A stretch of DNA of 64,000 nt from Ditylenchus dipsaci (Eukaryota; Nematoda; Chromadorea; Rhabditida; Anguinidae): assembly GCA_004194705.1 (NCBI GenBank), contig SADC01000064.1, forward strand, positions 228,276-292,275, given 5' to 3'. The notes below the pieces were generated by a model that was not told where the DNA came from, did not search any database, and saw nothing but the letters and a program-made list of their open reading frames with translations. Both the position numbers and the translations under genes were made by a program. Positions 54,473 to 64,000 of this stretch are shown one piece after another. Numbering within the stretch: position 1 is the first letter of the stretch; each line of letters begins with the position of its first letter.

Positions 54473-57400
54473 GTAAGAATAATACAGTATCTGTAATGCT
54501 TTTTTGAAAAATAAGGCGCTCCGGAGTACAAACCCCTTCCCCAAAAAATGTTTTTTAGAACTTCTTTAAAACACAACTTCAGCCATTCAAAACATTCCTG
54601 CACGTTAGACACGAAAAATAGGTGTTTTTACCCACTTATCTTTAAAAGAAGTCGATTTTATTGAAAAACTGCAACTTTAGTATTTTTAGTTTTTGCATGA
54701 ATTAGGATAGTGGGAACGAAGAAGAGCGCACCGGAGAGTTTTGTTAACTGGAGCCCACCGCATACAGAAACTCTGTTATGCATGCTTTTTTCATGCATCT
54801 AGAGTCACTTTCGAGTGATTTGTTTTTTCTTTTAAATTTAGGCACCCTGCGCCCTTGAAGAGGGTTGAGAGTTAAATATGTGCGCACTCACTTACCTTAG
54901 ACACGATTCCGAGCAAGACTATTTAATAAATATTTTACAATATTTTTAACAATATTTTTTTCAATTCTTGCAAAGTATGTTAAACATGTGAATCTAGCCT
55001 TTTGCTATTTTTCAAACAACTAAATAATAAGAATAAAGATGACGAATTTTGCAATTTTTTTTGTTGCAAATTAAAGTGTATTTTGAAGCTCTTATTTTTC
55101 CAAGATTCTTCAAGCCTTTGTGTGAATCTCAAAATCTTAAGGATCACATGTCGGTTTTGATGAGTTTTCTGAACTCTTCGCCCCAGTTTACCTTTACCGA
55201 AACGTTGAAAACAAATAGATTTGTGAATGAGTAGTGGGTTAAAAAGCGTGACTTACATTCGGGAGCGTGAGAATACTACAAAAATACTATATCTAATTGA
55301 CATTGCTTTTTTCCTTCAACTTTCACTCTCTTAAATTATCTTTCAACACCTGTTTTTTACCCCCTCACTGAACTTTCGTTCTTTTCAAAAATTGATAACT
55401 TGATATACTTCAATATCAAGCGATGTCTAAAAGACAGAAGTTTCAGATATTTTTTCGTATTACGCTGTACAGGGTTTGCCGAAATTACGCGACAACTCCT
55501 GAAACATTTGGCTAGAGTGCTATCATAGGCGCTATCCGCTCGATTTTTAAATATTTCTTGTAACGGTCATTACAATCTATTCACGTTTCTTTCACAATTT
55601 TTCATGACTATTGCGAAATTTTTCAGTGAGCTCAAGATTTCCGAGGGTTAGGTAATAAAAACTGGGAAATTGACTAGGCAAGGTGTTACGTAGCTAATTG
55701 TTTTTTGAGCATAAAAAACACATTAAAAGCCATGAAGTTCAATGTTATCAAAATAATAATGTTTTTAAAAACAGGTAATAATCTATTTATCAAATTGAAA
55801 AAGTAATAAAGACAGAAAAAACTGTGACGGGATTATCCAAACAACTTTTTTATCCAACAAAATCAGGATTTAAATTGTGAGCATTATGCCAAACTGATTT
55901 TTGTCTACATGTGTTGAAAGCGAATTCAAAATAGTGTAAGGTAAAAGAACAAAAGCAATGTTTCTGCAAATGAGTAATTTTAATTCTTTTAATGATCGCA
56001 TGATGTAATAAAAAAGTTCTCTTGCGCTAGCTAAACCTAGAAACAACAAATATGATAAAAATTTGTCATGTCTCCAAAATGTGAGTTCTTAAAGTTTTGG
56101 ATTAATTAATTAATTAATTATTATGCGTTTCAGAAGGCTATTTAACTTTTTAGTTCAATCTGATTCAATTAAATTAATTCAATCTGTTTACAGGTTTTTG
56201 AGGAATTGACATTTTTTCAGTATTTCGCTGCATTGAAATAAAATAGTATCAAATTTGATTCTTAAAAAATTGGTCATTGAATGAAGTCAGTCCACATTTT
56301 TTTTTAAATATAGCTTTCGCGATTCTTATTCTTGACATTTTTCAGTGAGCATATTTAGTTTTTTCGAACGCTAACTCTTTAGCTCACTCACATACCTGGA
56401 ACATGAATTATATAATGTGCTGTGAAACACTTTCATGAATTCTCCTCATATTCGAATAATTTTAAAATCTAACACAAAATGAAAGAACGAAAAAGATAAT
56501 CTATGTGGCGGTCATGACTCATGATGATGGTTATTGTTGGATTTAATACTTTCTTACATTTATTTTTTATCTTTTTATATCTAAAAAAATATTTTTTTTT
56601 CACTGATTTATTACTCATTTATTACAAGTTTTTTTAACGTCCGGATGAGGTTAAGGCCAGTGAGAAGATTTTATGATTTCACATAATTGCACCCTCAGTG
56701 CGACTTTTTATACACCATTTTCAATCTGTATATATTTGGATAGTTTCGAAAGTCCAAGTTATTGGTTGGAAGAGACTGATAAAAGAGGACAGGCTTCAGG
56801 GAGGTCATTTTGACTGGAAAACGGTATTTCGCAAGCATGAGTTAACTCGATTTTTATTTAAACCCCCTATTTTTTGACATCAATCGATATTGCCATGAAA
56901 ACTCGGCAAAAAAATTACCCGTCAAAAAACACTTCAGATCAAAATTTCGAAATGAATTTTTTTCGAAAAACTTTGTCCTGGTACAATTTAGTAACGTCCT
57001 TGTAGTTTTTGGAAATTTTCAAAGCTTATGTTCTTTTCGCTGCTCTAGTAGACATGATTGTATACATATTTAATTATACTCCAGAAAGCGTTGCTGAATT
57101 TTGAGTATGAGGTTGTATACGATTATTCTTGCAAAATTCGAGTAAAGCACAAAATTTCTCTAAAATTCCAGGCTCTCAAAAAATTTTCGGAATTTTTCGA
57201 GAACTTTTGTTGTTTTCGCAAATTTCACAGGCATGATTGAGGATGACCCCAATCAGGCATGACTTCAGGCATGTTATTAGGAATGTTGTTTGAAAAATTG
57301 AGTTCAAAAACAAAGACACCGCGCAAGTATCCGCACGCCAATTCGAGTTAGGATTTTTCGGCGGAGTCTTAAAATTTTATCTGAGTTTTTTAAGCAATAT

Positions 57401-57648
57401 TCACTCATTCAATAGCTCATTCGGTAGTCCTAAACTTCAACTATATGATGTGAGAAGCTACATAGGCAAGTTGACAATAAAAAATTCACACCAACTAAAT
57501 AATTTTGGGAAAACAGTAAAAAAGCGAGATTCTCCGCGGTTAAAAAGGCTTTCGAATGAGTACTAACTCGCTTAATAAAATATTTCCCAGAAAAAAGATA
57601 TAGCTTGTGCAATGGGTTAACACAAAAGTGTTACGGAACACCATCCCC

Positions 57649-58417
57649 TAGGGTTGTCCAATGCCAAAGTTGGCAACTTTGGCAAACCTAGTCAAGATTA
57701 TGCCAAAGTTGAAAAAAGCGATGTAGATAAAACTGATATCGAAAAACGGGCACACACTGGATAAAATGAATTTTTTTCTTCGAAACAACTCTTTTTTCGA
57801 GTGCTTTTCTTGGTTTTTTTAACCCACTCTTTCTCTGGTTTTACGTGCCTTTGTCTGGGTATTTCGCCTAATCGATTTGTTGGTTTAAGGAGCCGTGTTT
57901 ATGGCGGAACCCTCACATGACTGCTTTTTCTGCATTTAATTGTGTTTTAGGCTAATCAATGGGAAATCCAAAGCACTGGAGCTGGCAATTTTTCACATCG
58001 AGTGAAGAAGTGGTCAATGGCAAAAAGAAAACCGTAGCTACATGCAAGTTTTGTTTGGCTCATTACAATGGAAACGCAACAGACATGGCTTAGCACGCCA
58101 ATTTGCTCAAGAAACCGAAACAAAGGAATAAATCGGATGAGCCGGATTCAGAAGAGGAAGAAAATGTTGAGAAAAATAATATTGTGGAAGAAATCGATGA
58201 GTTTGATGGATTGTTTGATGAGGAAAAGAATTATATTTTTTGTTCGTTTTGAATAAAGTTTGATTGTGTACACCTAGTTATTTTTCGGTACGAAAATTGC
58301 CTTGGTCCCCCCTATTGTTCAACTTTGGTGCAACATTGGCAAAGTTGGCAAGTTTGGCGCCAACTTTGGCGCCAAATTTGGCACAATCTTCAACTTTTGC
58401 AAAAGTAGACAACCCTA
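57649..58417 (+). mobile_element. hAT-like element with BED-finger ORF (right-arm copy)
   Basis: Ends TAGGGTTGTCC and GACAACCCTA. Subterminal AAAGTTGGCAACTTTGGCAA and GGCGCCAACTTTGGCGCC units. Flanks CCATCCCC and CTATTTAT do not form a target duplication. The ORF at 57959-58252 is the only coding content, so it is non-autonomous. Confidence 0.65.
57959..58252 (+). pseudogene. BED-type zinc finger ORF with an in-frame TAG
   Basis: ATG 57959 is preceded by an acceptor-like TGTGTTTTAG. The first 44 codons read MGNPKHWSWQFF, then NGKKKTVATCKFC and HYNGNATDMA. A TAG follows at 58091-58093, and the frame continues HANLLKKPKQRNK into a very acidic tail and ends TGA at 58252. The conserved W..F start, the CxxC pair and the later His fit a BED finger, the DNA-binding N-terminus of hAT transposases, but the catalytic region is absent. 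The TAG lies just before the zinc-binding His, so the finger would be incomplete without read-through. An AATAAA sits at the stop (58252-58257). Confidence 0.7.
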
Positions 58418-59380
58418 CTATTTATCATTGAATGTATAGACGCACCAAGGATTATCTGAGGAGGAAGGGGCTAAACTAGCAAAAAAACCAAAATAAGGCT
58501 GAAAAAAACGAAAAAAGGGCTAAAAAATCCTGACGGGGAGGGAGGGGGGTGACTATAGCCCAGCTAGTGTAGGAAGTGCTCAACACTCACACTACAAAGG
58601 TCAAAACTGTTTATTCTGATGTAGAAACTAAAGCTCTACAAAATGGCACAAATAAGAAGTTCAAAAACGTTACTTCAACAGCAAAGTGCTACTTTTTTTG
58701 AATCAGCACCAAAAAATTGATTATTTCTTTTTTAATGTCTATAACTTTTTTTTTACTTATTGAGCAGCTTTTGAGATCAAACCCATTCGTCAAATTTTTT
58801 ATGTGCGGGAGTTTTTCGTCTTCCTTAAAAAAAAAGTTATTTTTCGTCAATTAAGTTGAAAGTTTTGCTTTTTGAAAACAATGTTTTCATAAAATCGCTC
58901 ATAACTTGTAGCAATTAATTAGTTTGCGGGTTGTTTTAGTGTTTTTAAAAGCCCACATTCAGCTGCAAATTCTGCCACGAAATGTTATTAATTTGAAATG
59001 CAAGATACTATTTCATTTCTACCGAAAAACTTTTCGGTAGATTTCACTTTTTTCCTGTTACCATATTTTTACTCATTAAAAAGTGAAACACTAGAATTCA
59101 AACTGTTATAGATGCACACACATACACCTTAGAAAGAATTTTGCAGTTTTTCATTCATATTTCGTTTTCATTATTTTTGAGATAAAATTCGTAAGAAAAG
59201 TTTGAAACTACAATACATATAGAGGCCGAAAAAGTGCCAGATACAACCTTTTGAAAATAGAGCAATTTTTTTGATAGAATTGATAGAATTTCACATTCGG
59301 CAACTTTTTTCAACTAGAAATCAAAAATTCAAATGTGTTAAATATTTACATATTTATTTTTATTATCACAGTGTAATGTG

Positions 59381-59437
59381 AGTGCAATTACGTGGAGTTC
59401 ATTACATGTAAAAATTCAATATGAATTTTACAATTTT
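59381..59437. other. 57-bp junction with a palindrome
   Basis: This stretch separates the right arm from the third copy and is not seen elsewhere. It contains the near-palindrome GTAAAAATTCAATATGAATTTTAC (positions 59408-59431), a possible hairpin at the rearrangement point. Confidence 0.65.
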
Positions 59438-61849
59438 TTGTGAATGAGTAGTGGGTTAAAAAGCGTGACTTACATTCGGGAGCGTGAGAATACTACAAAA
59501 ATACTATATCTAATTGACATTGCTTTTTTCCTTCAACTTTCACTCTCTTAAATTATCTTTCAACACCTGTTTTTACCCCCTCACTGAACTTTCGTTCTTT
59601 TCAAAAATTGATAACTTGATATACTTCAATATCAAGCGATGTCTAAAAGACAGAAGTTTCAGATATTTTTTCGTATTACGCTGTACAGGGTTTGCCGAAA
59701 TTACGCGACAACTCCTGAAACATTTGGCTAGAGTGCTATCATAGGCGCTATCCGCTCGATTTTTAAATATTTCTTGTAACGGTCATTACAATCTATTCAC
59801 GTTTCTTTCACAATTTTTCATGACTATTGCGAAATTTTTCAGTGAGCTCAAGATTTCCGAGGGTTAGGTAATAAAAACTGGGAAATTGACTAGGCAAGGT
59901 GTTACGTAGCTAATTGTTTTTTGAGCATAAAAACACATTAAAAGCCATGAAGTTCAATGTTATCAAAATAATAATGTTTTTAAAACAGGTAATAATCTAT
60001 TTATCAAATTGAAAAAGTAATAAAGACAGAAAAAACTGTGACGGGATTATCCAAACAACTTTTTTATCCAACAAAATCAGGATTTAAATTGTGAGCATTA
60101 TGCCAAACTGATTTTTGTCTACATGTGTTGAAAGCGAATTCAAAATAGTGTAAGGTAAAAGAACAAAAGCAATGTTTCTGCAAATGAGTAATTTTAATTC
60201 TTTTAATGATCGCATGATGTAATAAAAAAGTTCTCTTGCGCTAGCTAAACCTAGAAACAACAAATATGATAAAAATTTGTCATGTCTCCAAAATGTGAGT
60301 TCTTAAAGTTTTGGATTAATTAATTAATTAATTATTATGCGTTTCAGAAGGCTATTTAACTTTTTAGTTCAATCTGATTCAATTAAATTAATTCAATCTG
60401 TTTACAGGTTTTTGAGGAATTGACATTTTTCAGTATTTCGCTGCATTGAAATAAAATAGTATCAAATTTGATTCTTAAAAAATTGGTCATTGAATGAAGT
60501 CAGTCCACATTTTTTTTTAAATATAGCTTTCGCGATTCTTATTCTTGACATTTTTCAGTGAGCATATTTAGTTTTTTCGAACGCTAACTCTTTAGCTCAC
60601 TCACATACCTGGAACATGAATTATATAATGTGCTGTGAAACACTTTCATGAATTCTCCTCATATTCGAATAATTTTAAAATCTAACACAAAATGAAAGAA
60701 CGAAAAAGATAATCTATGTGGCGGTCATGACTCATGATGATGGTTATTGTTGGATTTAATACTTTCTTACATTTATTTTTTTATCTTTTATATCTAAAAA
60801 ATATTTTTTTCACTGATTTATTACTCATTTATTACAAGTTTTTTTAACGTCCGGATGAGGTTAAGGCCAGTGAGAAGATTTTATGATTTCACATAATTGC
60901 ACCCTCAGTGCGACTTTTATACACCATTTTCAATCTGTATATATTTGGATAGTTTCGAAGTCCAAGTTATTGGTTGGAAGAGACTGATAAAAGAGGACAG
61001 GCTTCAGGGAGGTCATTTTGACTGGGAAAACGGTATTTCGCAAGCATGAGTTAACTCGATTTTTATTTAAACCCCCTATTTTTTGACATCAATCGATATT
61101 GCCATGAAAACTCGGCAAAAAAATTACCCGTCAAAAAACACTTCAGATCAAATTTCGAAATGAATTTTTTTCGAAAAACTTTGTCCTGGTACAATTTAGT
61201 AACGTCCTTGTAGTTTTTGGAAATTTTTCAAAGCTTATGTTCTTTTCGCTGCTCTAGTAGACATGATTGTATACATATTTAATTATACTCCAGAAAGCGT
61301 TGCTGAATTTGAGTATGAGGTTGTATACGATTATTCTTGCAAAATTCGAGTAAAGCACAAAATTCTCTAAAATTCCAGGCTCTCAAAAAATTTTCGGAAT
61401 TTTCGAGAACTTTTGTTGTTTTCGCAAATTTCACAGGCATGATGAGGATGACCCCAATCAGGCATGACTTCAGGCATGTTATTAGGAATGTTGTTTGAAA
61501 AATTGAGTTCAAAAACAAAGACACCGCGCAAGTATCCGCACGCCAATTCGAGTTAGGATTTTTCGGCGGAGTCTTAAAATTTTATCTGAGTTTTTTAAGC
61601 AATATTCACTCATTCAATAGCTCATTCGGTAGTCCTAAACTTCAACTATATGATGTGAGAAGCTACATAGGCAATTGACAATAAAAATTCACACCAACTA
61701 AATAATTTTGGGGAAACAGTAAAAAAGCGAGATTCTCCGCGGTTAAAAGGCTTTCGAATGAGTACTAACTCGCTTAATAAAATATTTCCCAGAAAAAGAT
61801 ATAGCTTGTGCAATGGGTTAACACAAAAGTGTTACGGAACACCATCCCC

Positions 61850-62614
61850 TAGGGTTGTCCAATGCCAAAGTTGGCAACTTTGGCAAACCTAGTCAAGATT
61901 ATGCCAAAGTTGAAAAAAGCGATGTAGATAAAACTGATATCGAAAAACGGGCACACCACTGGATAAAATGAATTTTTTTCTTCGAAACAACTCTTTTTTC
62001 GAGTGCTTTTCTTGGTTTTTTTAACCCACTCTTTCTCTGGTTTACGTGCCTTTGTCTGGGTATTTCGCCTAATCGATTTGTTGGTTTAAGGAGCCGTGTT
62101 TATGGCGGAACCCTCACATGACTGCTTTTTCTGCATTTAATTGTGTTTTTAGGCTAATCAATGGGAAATCCAAAGCACTGGAGCTGGCAATTTTTTCACA
62201 TCGAGTGAAGAAGTGGTCAATGGCAAAAAGAAAACCGTAGCTACATGCAAGTTTGTTTGGCTCATTACAATGGAAACGCAACAGACATGGCTTAGCACGC
62301 CATTTTGCTCAAGAACCGAAACAAGGAATAAATCGGATGAGCCGGATTCAGAAGAGGAAGAAATGTTGAGAAAAATAATATTGTGGAAGAAATCGATGAG
62401 TTTGATGGATTGTTTGATGAGGAAAAGAATTATATTTTTGTTCGTTTTGAATAAAGTTTGATTGTGTACACCTAGTTATTTTTCGGTACGAAAAATTGCC
62501 TGGTCCCCCCTATTGTTCAACTTTTGTGCAACATTGGCAAAGTTGGCAAGTTTGGCGCCAACTTTGGCGCCAAATTTGGCACAATTCAACTTTTGCAAAA
62601 AGTAGACAACCCTA
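61850..62614 (+). mobile_element. hAT-like element, third copy
   Basis: Ends TAGGGTTGTCC and GACAACCCTA; four bases shorter than the other copies through small indels. Confidence 0.65.
62161..62450 (+). pseudogene. BED-finger ORF, third copy, with extra frameshifts
   Basis: The same ORF as 57959-58252, but with an added T after TGGCAATTTTTT and one-base losses in GTTTGTTTGG and GAGGAAGAAATG, so the frame breaks several times. Confidence 0.65.
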
Positions 62615-63865
62615 TATTTATCATTGAATGTATAGACGCACCAGGATTATCTGAGGAGGAGGGGCTAAACTAGCAAAAAACAAAAATAAGGCTGAAAAAA
62701 ACGAAAAAAAGGGCTAAAAAAATCCTGACGGGGAGGGAGGGGTGACTATAGCCCAGCTAGTGTAGGAAGTGCTCAACACTCACACTACAAAGGTCAAAAC
62801 TGTTTATTCTGATGTAGAAACTAAAGCTCTACAAAATGGCACAAATAAGAAGTTCAAAAACGTTACTTCAACAGCAAAGTGCTACTTTTTTGAATCAGCA
62901 CCAAAAAATTGATTATTTCTTTTTAATGTCTATACTTTTTTTTACTTATTGAGCAGCTTTTGAGATCAAACCCATTCGTCAAATTTTTTATGTGCGGGAG
63001 TTTTTCGTCTTCCTTAAAAAAAAAGTTATTTTTCGTCAATTAAGTTGAAAGTTTTGCTTTTTTGAAAACATGTTTCATAAAATCGCTCATAACTTGTAGC
63101 AATTAATTAGTTTGCGGGTTGTTTTAGTGTTTTTAAAAGCCCACATTCAGCTGCAAATTCTGCCCGAAATGTTATTATTTGAAATGCAAGATACTATTTC
63201 ATTTCTACCGAAAAACTTTTCGGTAGATTTCACTTTTTCCTGTTACCATATTTTTATCATTAAAAAGTGAAACACTAGAATTCAAACTGTTATAGATGCA
63301 CACACATACACCTTAGAAAGAATTTTGCAGTTTTTCATTCATATTTCGTTTTCATTATTTTTGAGATAAAATTCGTAAGAAAAGTTTGAAACTACAATAC
63401 ATATAGAGGCCGAAAAAGTGCCAGATACAACCTTTTGAAATAGAGCAATTTTTTTTGATAGAATTGATAGAATTTCACATTCGGCAACTTTTTTCAACTA
63501 GAAATCAAAAATTCAAATGTGTAAATATTTACATATTTATTTTTATTATCACAGTGTAATGTGCTTATGATCTTTTGAAAGTGCGTGTGCATTTTTAAAT
63601 CGCATATGCAGTTTCAAAAGTGCATGTGCACTTTCAGAGTTGCATGTGCATTTTTGAAAGTGAATACCGTATTTCCTGTAATAATCACGTATGCTCTAAC
63701 AAGCGCGCACCCCCTACTTTGAGGCGCCATATCTCAGCTCAGAGAAATTTTTCTTTTGTATTTTCTTAACTCCCACGCAGCTACCGGTTCCACTTTATAG
63801 ATTTTGGGTTACTTTCATTCTAACTTCAGTGTAGCCAATGACTTTTTTGACTCTCACTTTCAGTC

Positions 63866-64000
63866 TACAGTCAAACCTCGATATAAGATACACCCGATAT
63901 AAGATACACCTCGTTATAAGACACCTAAAGAAGATTTGGTTCGTCTGAACTAAATTAAGGCAAATGAACCCTCTATATAAGATACACTCGATACAAGATA
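63866..64000. mobile_element. Partial TACAGTCAAACCTCG element, cut by the window end
   Basis: TACAGTCAAACCTCGATATA followed by AAGATACACC units; inverted counterpart of 45566-45702. Confidence 0.7.

Larger units (their letters stand above)
53478..59380 (-). repeat. Right arm of the giant inverted repeat
   Basis: Reverse complement of 46011-51918. The inner border is the 13-base CGCGCGCCGCGCA / TGCGCGGCGCGCG; the outer border is CACAGTGTAATGTG, after which left and right flanks differ. Confidence 0.9.
59438..64000 (-). repeat. Third copy of the repeat, direct to the right arm, reaching the window end
   Basis: It matches 55221-59380 in direct orientation, then goes on past the right arm's border into sequence matching 45566-46010 in reverse complement, so it copies the left flank and arm rather than the right arm alone. 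Compared with 55221-59380, most differences are one-base losses in homopolymer runs. It carries the hAT-like element (61850-62614), the half miniature element (63664-63800) and a TACAGTCAAACCTCG end (63866 onward). Confidence 0.85.

Noticed and set aside
46978..58417. 8-bp target duplication for the TAGGGTTGTC elements
   Set aside because: Flanks (CCATCCCC and CTATTTAT) do not match, so hAT membership rests only on the ends and the BED finger.

Overview
This is eukaryotic, AT-rich, transposon-packed DNA, most probably from a rhabditid-type nematode. The reasons are short introns (34-56 bases) with TTTCAG/TTTTAG-type acceptors, small intron-containing genes, and pogo, Merlin, hAT and mariner-like elements with many miniature copies. 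No rRNA gene, CRISPR array, bacterial operon or intact tRNA gene was seen. Species assignment is inference.

Host genes are few. The best is a minus-strand gene whose last six exons (15818-15531, 14414-14122, 7128-6963) join with perfect phase and end in TAA; its last intron is about 7 kb and filled with nested elements. A two-exon 107-residue plus-strand gene with a poly(A) signal lies at 30162-30534, and a 143-residue putative secreted protein lies on the minus strand at 41366-40935. Weaker exon-like segments lie at 262-741, 2304-2592 and 35075-35626.

Mobile DNA dominates. 972-2103 is a Merlin-like element with a broken spliced transposase. 2658-6568 is a long TACAGGGTG inverted-repeat element holding two foldbacks. 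7187-13814 is a nest of foldbacks and hAT-type miniature elements, two of them with exact 8-bp target duplications. 17942-18458 is a miniature LTR element (TRIM) complete with LTRs, primer-binding site, polypurine tract and 5-bp duplication. 37514-38983 is a pogo-family element whose transposase keeps its DNA-binding part but lacks the catalytic core; it sits inside another foldback.

About 22.7-30.0 kb is a decayed Polinton/Maverick (adintovirus-like) element: major capsid protein, penton-like minor capsid protein, retroviral-type integrase, packaging ATPase and a GTPGLLELL-type protein, all but the last clearly frame-broken. No B-family polymerase was recognised. Three of its genes begin at the same CTATATAAATG motif, with the ATG inside the motif.

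46011-59380 is a giant inverted repeat (arms about 5.9 kb, spacer 1559 bp), followed from 59438 to the window end by a third, partial copy that differs mostly by one-base homopolymer indels. A hAT-like element with a BED zinc-finger ORF is present in all three copies. Many foldbacks in the window share one unusual design, inverted ends built from tandem arrays of a short phrase; this is the best candidate for an under-described system here.
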